This document shows positions 11,215 to 16,688 of a stretch of 64,000 nucleotides of DNA, piece by piece; the stretch's first letter is position 1; the number at the start of each line of letters is the position of its first letter. The translations under genes and the position numbers were made by a program. Under the pieces are notes generated by a model, which searched no databases, was not told where the DNA came from, and saw only the letters and a list, made by a program, of their open reading frames with translations. The stretch spans positions 1-64,000 of the forward strand of contig JAHHIC010000108.1 of the NCBI GenBank assembly GCA_019359035.1. The letters run 5' to 3'. The stretch is from Scytonematopsis contorta HA4267-MV1 (lineage in GTDB: Bacteria > Cyanobacteriota > Cyanobacteriia > Cyanobacteriales > Nostocaceae).

Positions 11215-11287
11215 TGCACCGAGAAAGTACTGCCCTTTCTCCAACACAGTTATCGGCTGTGCGCGTCGCTATTCCGCCTTCGGTGCA
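11215..11287 (-). tRNA. aberrant tRNA-like unit (Ile GAU-like anticodon arm)
   Basis: An 8-bp terminal stem UGCACCGA/UCGGUGCA encloses a D-like arm GCG-GAAUAGCGA-CGC, an anticodon-like arm CACAG-CCGAUAA-CUGUG (GAU, but C33 instead of U33) and a T-like arm GAAAG-GGCAGUA-CUUUC. The T loop is wholly non-canonical. The fold is a cloverleaf but the conserved loop bases are missing. Confidence 0.45.
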
Positions 11288-11290
11288 TAA

Positions 11291-11373
11291 AGGAAGATGG
11301 AGGAATCGAACCCCTAGGTTTTACCCTACTCTGGTTTTCAAGACCAGTTGCCCTCCCGTGAGCAGCATCTTCC
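11291..11373 (-). tRNA. tRNA-Ser(UGA)
   Basis: Acceptor GGAAGAU/AUCUUCC, anticodon arm CUGGU-CUUGAAA-ACCAG (UGA), long variable arm UAGGGUAAAACCUA, T loop UUCGAUU. The class II shape fits serine. CCA is not encoded. Confidence 0.85.
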
Positions 11374-11402
11374 ATTTATTAAGCGTGCTTTTTTCAAAGC
11401 AG

Positions 11403-11477
11403 GGCGTCTGACGGGAATTGAACCCGCTATAACTTGTTCCACAAACAAGTGCCGCTACCAATATGGCTCCAGACGCC
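11403..11477 (-). tRNA. tRNA-His(GUG)
   Basis: Acceptor GCGUCUG/CAGACGC with an encoded extra G at -1 facing C73, the identity mark of histidine tRNA. Anticodon arm CUUGU-UUGUGGA-ACAAG reads GUG. T loop UUCAAUU. Confidence 0.88.
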
Positions 11478-11482
11478 ATCAA

Positions 11483-11556
11483 TGGAATCAAGGGGATTTG
11501 AAACCCCTTCTTCTAGTTTGCAAGACTAGCGCTCTAGCCAATTGAGCTATGACCCC
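11483..11556 (-). tRNA. tRNA-Ala(UGC), copy 1
   Basis: Acceptor GGGGUCA/UGAUUCC contains two G-U pairs. D arm GCUC-AAUUGGCUA-GAGC, anticodon arm CUAGU-CUUGCAA-ACUAG (UGC). It follows the RNA ligase gene directly. Confidence 0.85.
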
Positions 11557-11604
11557 ATAGTTGATGGATAGTTGATGGATATAAGTGAGAAACTTTGATT
11601 TAAC

Positions 11605-12348
11605 TTATTCTTGCCAATTCCAAACAGGTTCTTTACCACTAAGTTCTGGCAAATAAATCCCATCTAGCTTTTCAGGACGAACATACTTAACCAAGAAATC
11701 AACCTGCCAAATTCTTTCGCTACTTTTTCCAGGATTTACCAGTGCATTTCTTTCCACCCGCCAAATTGCTCCTTCAACAGGGTCAATTGCACCATGTCCA
11801 GAAACTTGAATTTCTTGTAAAGCTTGTTCAATAGTAAAAGGATTGCTTACATGTAGTATTCGCGGTTGCACAAATCCATAATTCTCCACCCGCTTACTTA
11901 ATTCATCCAAAGTCGCTCGTTTTTGACCCCGCATTAAGTCGAACACAACCAATGGCTCGTGAGGTAAATTGTATCTCGTCCCATGAGCTTGCGCTAACCA
12001 TTCCCCACATAATCGTTCCCCATCTTCAAGTACCGCTAAAAATCGCTCCTTCTGTTGTTCTACCCACCGACCAAATACCCAATGCTGGGGAAAAGGCGAT
12101 GTTTCAGCTAAATACCCTGCACGAGTAATTGCGTAAATCTTGCCATCAATTCGCGCAACACCCACATTTGAACCATCCAGCTTTTCTTGGACGATGATTT
12201 TATCGTGGCGATCGCGTTTTTGTTTTGTGGCAATTAGGCTTTGTCCCTCGTTGCATGTGTAGTCACCAGGCCCCATACGAGAACCTGGTAAATGGGGGAT
12301 GTGACCGTAGTTTTTACCACCTAAGGGCTTGCGATTTTGTAATTCCAT
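11605..12348 (-). CDS. Rnl2-like RNA ligase within the tRNA array
   Basis: 247 aa of the covalent nucleotidyltransferase (RNA ligase) fold. Motif I is KLDGSNVG with the likely AMP-accepting K56. A GEWL segment fits motif III, EGAIWR motif IV and VDFLVKYVR motif V. Such ligases adenylate themselves and seal 3'-OH/5'-phosphate RNA nicks; Rnl-type enzymes of phages repair tRNAs cut in the anticodon loop. It is as short as a catalytic core, with no extra domain. It lies between tRNA-Ala copies, on the same strand, so probably on the array transcript. AGGAGG lies 13 bp before the ATG. Repair of array tRNAs or of Ro-bound RNAs is inference. Confidence 0.82.
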   Translation of the reverse strand: MELQNRKPLGGKNYGHIPHLPGSRMGPGDYTCNEGQSLIATKQKRDRHDKIIVQEKLDGSNVGVARIDGKIYAITRAGYLAETSPFPQHWVFGRWVEQQKERFLAVLEDGERLCGEWLAQAHGTRYNLPHEPLVVFDLMRGQKRATLDELSKRVENYGFVQPRILHVSNPFTIEQALQEIQVSGHGAIDPVEGAIWRVERNALVNPGKSSERIWQVDFLVKYVRPEKLDGIYLPELSGKEPVWNWQE

Positions 12349-12403
12349 TCATTTTTCGTTTCCTCCTATTTTGTCAAATTTTTACAAACTAACAAGATTT
12401 GGT

Positions 12404-12476
12404 GGATACTGGTCGGACTTGAACCGACATCTTTCTATTTGCAAGATAGACGCTTTCCCAATTAAGCTACAGACCC
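12404..12476 (-). tRNA. tRNA-Ala(UGC), copy 2
   Basis: Anticodon arm UCUAU-CUUGCAA-AUAGA (UGC), T arm GUCGG-UUCAAGU-CCGAC, D arm GCUU...AAGC. The acceptor GGGUCUG/CAGUAUC has two mismatches, so charging may be poor. Confidence 0.72.
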
Positions 12477-12477
12477 A

Positions 12478-12600
12478 AAACAATTCAAAATTCAAAATTC
12501 AAAATTCAAAATTTAAGAATGGGGTAATTTTGAATTTATTAATTTAGAGGGGGTACTTCGACAATTCAAAATTTATAATTCAAAATTCAAAATTAGGAAA
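12478..12600. repeat. CAAAATT tandem heptamer repeats
   Basis: Runs of (A)TTCAAAA heptamers separate tRNA-Ala copy 2 from tRNA-Arg(UCU). Similar runs occur at 54183-54250. Confidence 0.75.
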
Positions 12601-12640
12601 ATATAAGTAATTTTGAATTTTGCATTTTGAATTGATGTGG

Positions 12641-12712
12641 CGGGAGTGGTAGGACTCGAACCTACACTGGTCAATTTAGAAGATTGATACCCTTCCATTA
12701 GGTGACACTCCC
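12641..12712 (-). tRNA. tRNA-Arg(UCU)
   Basis: Acceptor GGGAGUG/CACUCCC, anticodon arm UCAAU-CUUCUAA-AUUGA (UCU), T arm GUAGG-UUCGAGU-CCUAC. All conserved loop bases are present. Confidence 0.88.
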
Positions 12713-12739
12713 ATAATTGATAGTCCTAAGAACTATCAA

Positions 12740-12810
12740 AGCGAATGACCAGATTTGAACTGGCACCAAAAGGTTGGAAGCCTTACATGCTACCGTTACA
12801 CTACATTCGC
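12740..12810 (-). tRNA. tRNA-Gly(UCC)
   Basis: Acceptor GCGAAUG/CAUUCGC, discriminator U, anticodon arm UAAGG-CUUCCAA-CCUUU (UCC), T arm GCCAG-UUCAAAU-CUGGU. Confidence 0.88.
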
Positions 12811-12834
12811 ATAACTTAAAAATGTTATTTTAGG

Positions 12835-12907
12835 AGCTGGTGACAGGAATTGAACCAGTAACCTTTCGATTACAAATCGAATGCTCTGCCGATTGAGCTA
12901 CACCAGC
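12835..12907 (-). tRNA. tRNA-Thr(UGU)
   Basis: Acceptor GCUGGUG/CACCAGC, D arm GCUC-AAUCGGCA-GAGC, anticodon arm UUCGA-UUUGUAA-UCGAA (UGU). The T stem has one U-U mismatch. Its first 10 bases are also the last codons and stop of the PARG gene. Confidence 0.87.
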
Positions 12908-13740
12908 AAAAATCGCTTATGAAATTCGGTAAATGTTTTTTGTTCAGGACTTGAGTCAAGAATCGAAAATAAAACACTTTTGAATCTTCCCCAAAATTGA
13001 CCTTCGGGTAATAAAAAATCTGAAAACATTTGGGCAACCATTGATGGGTCATTTCTAAACACACCACATCCCCAAGCACCTAAAACAAGAGCATCACAAT
13101 TATGGATAACAGCCAAACTTAATAATTTAGAACCCCGTTCCTGTAGAACTTGATATATTTTTTTCTCATCTTCCAGTTTTTGTCTTCTAATTTGACCAGC
13201 ATTAGGAGCAGGACTAGTTATAAAATCAACCAAATATGGCTTTTCTAACAAAGTTCCATCATCTGTTCGGAAAACTGGACAAGCTGGGGAATAAATAATG
13301 CGATGGGAATACAATAACGAGCTTTCTGAGCGATGAAAATCATAATGTTCGCGACATTTCAATAAACTTGAGTAAAGCGCAGAACTACGTGCTAAACTTT
13401 CTTCTTGAGCTTGAGCACCATTAAGAAATCCACCTCCAGGGTTTTTAGCAGAAGCAAAATTGAGGACAGCAATTTTTTTAAATTCCTGGCTTCGTGCCAT
13501 CCGTTCCGCTCCCATCAAAGTAGTTTCGTTGCGAACTTCAAATTCAGTATTAGGAAATGTGGGATTACTAAGTAACACCTCATTTTCCAACTTAGAGAGA
13601 GCATCAGGAAGGTAAGACTTTGTTTCAGCTATACAAGATGATAATTCTTGTGTAATATCAACATTTTCACCACTGGGAGAAAGATAGTAACCTGCTGCAA
13701 TAATTTTGAGTGTATCTTTCGCAATGGTAATTCGCTTCAT
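12898..13740 (-). CDS. bacterial-type poly(ADP-ribose) glycohydrolase (TIGR02452-like macrodomain)
   Basis: 280 aa. An N-terminal helical region typical of microbial PARG is followed by a macrodomain with the PARG signature GGG (102-104) and QEE (112-114), the catalytic glutamates. Later conserved blocks are SPACPVFR, VDFITSPAPNAG and VIHNCDALVLGAWGCGVFRNDP. These enzymes remove ADP-ribose from proteins, and related macrodomain enzymes also act on ADP-ribosylated RNA ends. Its stop codon TAG is the UAG just after the acceptor strand of tRNA-Thr, so CDS and tRNA overlap by 10 nt. Lying in a tRNA array, it may reverse ADP-ribosylation damage of RNA or EF proteins; that is inference. Confidence 0.88.
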   Translation of the reverse strand: MKRITIAKDTLKIIAAGYYLSPSGENVDITQELSSCIAETKSYLPDALSKLENEVLLSNPTFPNTEFEVRNETTLMGAERMARSQEFKKIAVLNFASAKNPGGGFLNGAQAQEESLARSSALYSSLLKCREHYDFHRSESSLLYSHRIIYSPACPVFRTDDGTLLEKPYLVDFITSPAPNAGQIRRQKLEDEKKIYQVLQERGSKLLSLAVIHNCDALVLGAWGCGVFRNDPSMVAQMFSDFLLPEGQFWGRFKSVLFSILDSSPEQKTFTEFHKRFLLV

Positions 13741-13794
13741 ATTTTTGATATTTTTTAACCTCTATTAATTACTAATAATTACTATTATATATGG

Positions 13795-13868
13795 TGGCGG
13801 GGGCAAGATTTGAACTTGCTGATATTCAGCTTATGAGACTGACGAGCCGCCATTGCTCCATCCCCGCG
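13795..13868 (-). tRNA. initiator-like tRNA-Met(CAU)
   Basis: Anticodon CAU in UCAGU-CUCAUAA-GCUGA. The first acceptor pair is unpaired (C1 against C72), an initiator trait, and the acceptor body CGCGGGG resembles tRNA-fMet. The three G-C pairs of the initiator anticodon stem are absent. It is therefore a hybrid of initiator and elongator marks. Confidence 0.75.
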
Positions 13869-13878
13869 ATACCACCAA

Positions 13879-13952
13879 TACCCCCGACTGGGCTTGAACC
13901 AGCACTGACTAGATTCTAAATCTAGCGCCTCTCCCGATTGGGCTACAGGGGC
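13879..13952 (-). tRNA. class I tRNA with Leu anticodon UAG
   Basis: Acceptor GCCCCUG/CGGGGGU, anticodon arm CUAGA-UUUAGAA-UCUAG (UAG), T arm GCUGG-UUCAAGC-CCAGU. The variable loop is only 5 nt (UCAGU), whereas bacterial leucine tRNAs have a long variable arm. The charged amino acid is uncertain. Confidence 0.78.
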
Positions 13953-13997
13953 AAACACAAACTTGTTAATTAAAGCTAATCATAGTTTGTAAAATTT

Positions 13998-14276
13998 CTA
14001 TTTTTGACGACGTACCGAAACTTTTTTAGCAGGATTTTGTTTCCTTAACCAACTCAGAAAACTTTGCATTTTTGGCTCATCTTTAAGCTTTTCAATTGTG
14101 TTAAGTTTTTTTGCCAAACGCTTATTATCAAACAAAGCATGAATCTGTCGATGGCAAGCAGAACAAATATCAACAGTCAAACCAGACTCTACATTTTTTC
14201 GCTTAACTTCTTGTTTCGGAACCAAGTGATGAACAGTTAATTTATCCATCTCTCTTTCGCACAATTCACATTTCAT
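13998..14276 (-). CDS. small HNH endonuclease-like protein
   Basis: 92 aa. A zinc-binding HNH fold is visible: CELC at residues 3-6, HHLVPK near 16-21, then CSACHRQIHALF near 38-49. The C-terminus is basic (KQNPAKKVSVRRQK) and could bind nucleic acid. HNH proteins are nicking or cutting nucleases; free-standing ones are often mobile within phage and tRNA clusters. It lies between tRNA units on the same strand, and GTAAGGAT precedes the ATG. It may be a homing-type remnant that helped build the array, or an RNA/DNA nuclease of the system. I cannot tell which. Confidence 0.8.
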   Translation of the reverse strand: MKCELCEREMDKLTVHHLVPKQEVKRKNVESGLTVDICSACHRQIHALFDNKRLAKKLNTIEKLKDEPKMQSFLSWLRKQNPAKKVSVRRQK

Positions 14277-14437
14277 AATTTGTGAAAAATAATCCTTACA
14301 AACTCTATTTTATCAAAGTGTAATTTTCCTCGCTTTAGTTTAGTTGAGTGTGAGTAGTAGGGTTAATACCCCACAACTCAAGTGATTTAAACACCAGTGT
14401 TCCCAGCTAAGTCACACTATACTGTTTACTTTTTTGG

Positions 14438-14507
14438 TGTCCTTGACAGGAGTTGAACCTGTAAAACGCCGATACTCGACGATGTTTTCCAGTTACATCA
14501 CAAGGAC
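14438..14507 (-). tRNA. degenerate tRNA-like unit, possible Tyr(GUA)
   Basis: Acceptor GUCCUUG/CAAGGAC and T arm ACAGG-UUCAACU-CCUGU are sound. The anticodon region CGUCGA-GUA-UCGGCG can pair right up to a 3-nt GUA loop, and position 33 is A. The variable loop is short, unlike tRNA-Tyr. The true anticodon is uncertain. Confidence 0.55.
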
Positions 14508-14510
14508 AAA

Positions 14511-14584
14511 TCGGGGTGACAGGATTTGAACCCGTAACCTTCGACTCCCAAAGTCGCCGCGCTACCAAATTGCGCCACACCCCG
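14511..14584 (-). tRNA. tRNA-Pro(UGG)
   Basis: Acceptor CGGGGUG/CACCCCG, anticodon arm CGAC-UUUGGGA-GUCG (UGG), T loop UUCAAAU. Confidence 0.87.
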
Positions 14585-14592
14585 TTTGTTCA

Positions 14593-14668
14593 TGCTCCTG
14601 AAGGGATTTGAACCCTTACATGAACCATTTTTAAGATGGTTGCCTTCTTCCAGTTGGGCTACAGGAGC
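14593..14668 (-). tRNA. class I tRNA with Leu anticodon UAA
   Basis: Acceptor GCUCCUG/CAGGAGC, anticodon arm ACCAU-CUUAAAA-AUGGU (UAA), T arm AAGGG-UUCAAAU-CCCUU. The variable region is short, not a class II arm. Closely related to the next unit. Confidence 0.78.
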
Positions 14669-14677
14669 AAGAGGGAG

Positions 14678-14753
14678 TACTCCTGAAGGGGGTTGAACCC
14701 TTACAATGAACTGTGTTTGAAACAGTCGCCTCTTCCAATTGGGCTACAGGAGT
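14678..14753 (-). tRNA. class I tRNA with Leu anticodon CAA
   Basis: Acceptor ACUCCUG/CAGGAGU, anticodon arm ACUGU-UUCAAAC-ACAGU (CAA), T arm AAGGG-UUCAACC-CCCUU. Strong similarity to the UAA unit 10 bp away suggests tandem duplication with anticodon change. Confidence 0.78.
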
Positions 14754-14773
14754 ATAAAAATGAACTAATAAAA

Positions 14774-14849
14774 TGGCTGCCCTGCCTGGGCTTGAACCAG
14801 GACTCTTCCGGGTCAAAACCGGAGATGTTGCCGATTACACCACAGGGCA
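14774..14849 (-). tRNA. tRNA-Gln(UUG), CCA encoded
   Basis: Acceptor UGCCCUG/CAGGGCA followed by G73 and a genomic CCA. Anticodon arm UCCGG-UUUUGAC-CCGGA (UUG), T loop UUCAAGC. It is one of four units in the array with an encoded CCA end. Confidence 0.88.
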
Positions 14850-14854
14850 ATAAA

Positions 14855-14931
14855 TGGATGCCGGAGTTGGGTTTGAACCAACCTCTTCGTGAGTCAGAAT
14901 CACGACGACTTACCCAATTGTCCATCCGGCA
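14855..14931 (-). tRNA. tRNA-Gln(CUG), CCA encoded
   Basis: Acceptor UGCCGGA/UCCGGCA, discriminator U and encoded CCA. Anticodon arm CGUGA-UUCUGAC-UCACG (CUG). Confidence 0.87.
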
Positions 14932-14936
14932 ATAAA

Positions 14937-15011
14937 TGGCTGCCCCGGTAGGTATCGAACCTACGACCTTTCGCTTAACAGGCGACTGCTCTACCACTGA
15001 GCTACAAGGCA
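14937..15011 (-). tRNA. tRNA-Asn(GUU), CCA encoded
   Basis: Acceptor UGCCUUG/CGGGGCA with G-U pairs, G73 and encoded CCA. Anticodon arm UCGC-CUGUUAA-GCGA (GUU), T arm GUAGG-UUCGAUA-CCUAC. Confidence 0.86.
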
Positions 15012-15017
15012 ACGAAG

Positions 15018-15092
15018 TCCCCCAGGTCAGTATCGAACTGACGACCTCTGGTTTTTCAGACCAGCGCTCTCACCAAGCTGAGCTACCAGGGG
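15018..15092 (-). tRNA. tRNA-Phe(GAA)
   Basis: Anticodon arm CUGGU-CUGAAAA-ACCAG (GAA), T arm GUCAG-UUCGAUA-CUGAC. The same anticodon arm reappears, minus its first pair, as the head of Y RNA candidate 4. Confidence 0.88.
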
Positions 15093-15101
15093 AAAAAAGG
15101 A

Positions 15102-15172
15102 GGAGAGATGGGCAACTACCCAGTGGACTGGTTTAATTCAACACGTCGAATCAGCCACCCCACCATCTCTCC
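15102..15172 (-). ncRNA. tRNA-sized hairpin RNA of unknown type
   Basis: A perfect 10-bp terminal stem GGAGAGAUGG/CCAUCUCUCC encloses about 50 nt without normal D or T loops. Possible inner hairpins are AUUC...GAAU and CCAG-UCCA-CUGG. It occupies a regular slot between tRNA-Phe and tRNA-Arg(ACG), but I cannot assign an anticodon. Confidence 0.45.
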
Positions 15173-15179
15173 CATGTAA

Positions 15180-15253
15180 CGAGTGCGGAAGGACTCGAAC
15201 CTTCACGTCTTCAGCTTCGTAGACTGAGATGTTTCCAATTACACCACGCACTC
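15180..15253 (-). tRNA. tRNA-Arg(ACG)
   Basis: Acceptor GAGUGCG/CGCACUC, discriminator G, anticodon arm UCAGU-CUACGAA-GCUGA (ACG), T arm GAAGG-UUCGAGU-CCUUC. A34 would need deamination to inosine. Confidence 0.87.
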
Positions 15254-15271
15254 AGATGCTAAAAATTCAGG

Positions 15272-15678
15272 CGGAGAGGACAGGATTTGAACCTGCGTCG
15301 GCTTATAAGAAAAATGCAGAAAACCCCTGAGTAGCAGTAACACAGTTACTGCCTACGTACTTCAGGCAGGGGATGAATGCTAGTTGCAGCGTTTACGCTG
15401 CTGTGGTAGGATAATTAATGTCAGTACAAGACCTTAAAACCTACCCGTGGACTAAGGGAAAGTAGACGCCTGAAAAACCTTTAAGGAGATATCACTGCGC
15501 CTTTATGGCAAACGCGGTGAGCCTGGGAACCCAATATTAGGGCATTGCCTAAACACTGGGATACAAGAGAAAATAGACTAAAATCTCTTGTGAATCACCG
15601 TCTCTTTAGAGCGGTGAGAGTCAAATAAACCGATACTGTTTAGCAGACAGTCGCCTTAAGCCACTCGGCCACCTCTCC
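15272..15678 (-). tRNA. split tRNA-Ser(GCU) carrying a 318-nt insert in the variable arm
   Basis: Acceptor GGAGAGG/CCUCUCC, D region UGGCCGAGUGGCUUAAGGC, anticodon arm ACUGU-CUGCUAA-ACAGU (GCU) and T arm GCAGG-UUCAAAU-CCUGU are all intact. The variable arm halves CGGUUUAU and AUAAGCCG pair perfectly over 8 bp, but 318 nt (15307-15624) lie between them. All tRNA parts are preserved, so the unit is probably used, by splicing or in its inserted form. Confidence 0.82.
15307..15624 (-). ncRNA. structured insert in tRNA-Ser, class unknown
   Basis: On the tRNA strand it holds strong hairpins: UCACCG...CGGUGA, ACAAGAGA...UCUCUUGU, CCCAGUG...UAUUGGG, GCAGCG-UAAA-CGCUGC, and a branched domain CCCCUG...CAGGGG with CUGCCU/AGGCAG and CAGUAAC/GUUACUG inside. 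No ORF of note and no terminal inverted repeats. I looked for group I core motifs (P, Q, R, S) and a group II domain V and found no convincing match. Candidate new intron, ornate RNA or regulatory insert. Confidence 0.55.
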
Positions 15679-15685
15679 ATACCAA

Positions 15686-15772
15686 TAGACATCTGATGGT
15701 AATTAATTAGGCGTTATCCTAAACCCTTGGTAGAGACGCGATTAATCGCGTCTCTACGGATTGTGATGTCTA
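15686..15772. mobile_element. 87-bp MITE-like element
   Basis: It is bounded by the 8-bp inverted repeat TAGACATC / GATGTCTA and contains the dispersed palindrome GTAGAGACGCG...CGCGTCTCTAC. A related, less perfect copy lies at 16373-16462. Both sit in spaces between tRNA genes. Confidence 0.6.
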
Positions 15773-15773
15773 A

Positions 15774-15852
15774 TGGGTCGGGCAGGAATTGAACCTGCAA
15801 CCATAAGGACGCTTTTACAGAGCGCTGCCCACACCAATAGGCGAGCCGACCC
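15774..15852 (-). tRNA. tRNA-Tyr(GUA)
   Basis: Acceptor GGGUCGG/CCGACCC, anticodon arm GCGCU-CUGUAAA-AGCGU (GUA), variable region with CC-UUAU-GG as expected for tyrosine, T loop UUCAAUU. Confidence 0.87.
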
Positions 15853-15856
15853 AAAA

Positions 15857-15942
15857 GCAATTCGCAATTCGCAATTCGCAATTACCAATTACCAATCACC
15901 AATTACCAATTACCAATTACCAATCACCAATTACCAATTAGC
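15857..15942. repeat. CAATTAC/CAATTCG heptamer tandem repeat
   Basis: About twelve heptamer units (CAATTCG then CAATTAC) separate tRNA-Tyr from Y RNA candidate 4. Confidence 0.8.
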
Positions 15943-15953
15943 AAAATATCTAG

Positions 15954-16045
15954 TCCGTACAAGTTCAAGAAGCTATTTGTTTCTCCTTTGGAATAGAAGT
16001 TGGTTTTTCAGACCAGTATGTAAGCTTCTTGCGTTAGGGCACGGA
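15954..16045 (-). ncRNA. Y RNA candidate 4, inside the tRNA array, Phe anticodon-arm head
   Basis: Stem UCCGUGC/GUACGGA, loop CCUAAC / AACUU, second helix CAAGAAGC/GCUUCUUG. Both helices covary with candidates 1-3 while the loop bases are kept. The head lacks D and T arms. It holds UGGU-CUGAAAA-ACCA, which matches the anticodon arm of the array tRNA-Phe, and a small hairpin UCC-AAA-GGA. The UUACAUAC segment matches the UACAUAC of the other three. Confidence 0.7.
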
Positions 16046-16051
16046 GTAGAA

Positions 16052-16122
16052 CGCAGAGACTAGGATTTGAACCCAGAACAACGGTTTTGGAGACCGCGAT
16101 GTTACCGTTACACCATCCCTGC
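16052..16122 (-). tRNA. tRNA-Trp(CCA)
   Basis: Acceptor GCAGGGA/UCUCUGC, G73, anticodon arm GCGGU-CUCCAAA-ACCGU (CCA anticodon), T loop UUCAAAU. Confidence 0.88.
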
Positions 16123-16125
16123 ATT

Positions 16126-16200
16126 TGGTAGCAGCAGCGGGAGTTGAACCCGCATCATCCCGGTTATGAGCCGGACACTTTGCCGTTAAGTTACACTGCC
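16126..16200 (-). tRNA. tRNA-Met(CAU), CCA encoded (elongator or Ile2)
   Basis: Acceptor GGCAGUG/UGCUGCU, A73 and encoded CCA, anticodon arm UCCGG-CUCAUAA-CCGGG (CAU). A paired acceptor end argues against initiator. A lysidine-modified Ile tRNA cannot be excluded by sequence alone. Confidence 0.82.
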
Positions 16201-16211
16201 ACAATCACCAG

Positions 16212-16284
16212 AGGCTAAGGTGGGATTTGAACCCACGATATCGCTTTTGCAGAGCGACGCCTTCAACCACTTGGCCACTCAGCC
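16212..16284 (-). tRNA. tRNA-Cys(GCA)
   Basis: Acceptor GGCUGAG/CUUAGCC, U73 as expected for cysteine, anticodon arm UCGCU-CUGCAAA-AGCGA (GCA), T arm GUGGG-UUCAAAU-CCCAC. Confidence 0.88.
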
Positions 16285-16292
16285 TTAATAGG

Positions 16293-16364
16293 AAGCGCTA
16301 ACGGGGATTGAACCCGCATTTTCTGCTTGAAAGACAGAGGAATTAACCATTATTCGATAGCGCC
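16293..16364 (-). tRNA. tRNA-Glu(UUC), array copy
   Basis: Acceptor GGCGCUA/UAGCGCU, anticodon arm UCUGU-CUUUCAA-GCAGA (UUC). It is clearly different from the stand-alone tRNA-Glu at 23370-23442, so the array copy is a diverged duplicate. Confidence 0.85.
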
Positions 16365-16372
16365 ATATGCAG

Positions 16373-16462
16373 TAGACATCTCTAAAAATTAATTACGTAT
16401 TATCCGAAACCCTTGGTAGAGACGCGATTAATCGCGTCTCTACGGATTGAACAGAGATGCCA
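16373..16462. mobile_element. second, degraded copy of the MITE-like element
   Basis: It starts TAGACATC and shares the ATTAATTA...CGAAACCCTTGG stretch and the GTAGAGACGCG palindrome with 15686-15772. The right end (GATGCCA) is only partly complementary to the left end. Confidence 0.5.
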
Positions 16463-16465
16463 CAA

Positions 16466-16538
16466 CGAGGGTGACGGGATTTGAACCCGCAACATTTCCG
16501 CAGACAACGGAACGCTCTAGCCATTGAGCTACACCCCC
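16466..16538 (-). tRNA. tRNA-Asp(GUC), first unit of the array
   Basis: Acceptor GGGGGUG/CACCCUC, G73, anticodon arm UUCCG-UUGUCUG-CGGAA (GUC), T arm GCGGG-UUCAAAU-CCCGU. Confidence 0.88.
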
Positions 16539-16688
16539 ATTTTTTAGTAACTGTGCCTAAAAGTTTGAGGAAACAATCAAGCACAGAAGTTTTACATTCG
16601 TGGTGATTTGCCTTTTTTAAATTAGTCTTATTCAGTTTTCAAGGTTCAGAAAAGTGTACTTTGAACTATTAGAAATTAATCGAAAACA

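Noticed and set aside
14631-15136. Open frames of 60-100 aa across the tRNA array on both strands
   Set aside because: They are read through tRNA genes and show repeated tRNA-derived motifs (for example GTAVGSNPTP-like strings), so they are not proteins.
15307-15624. Insert in tRNA-Ser as a standard group I intron
   Set aside because: I could not find the P, Q, R, S core segments or a plausible guide pairing on the tRNA strand, so I left the class open.
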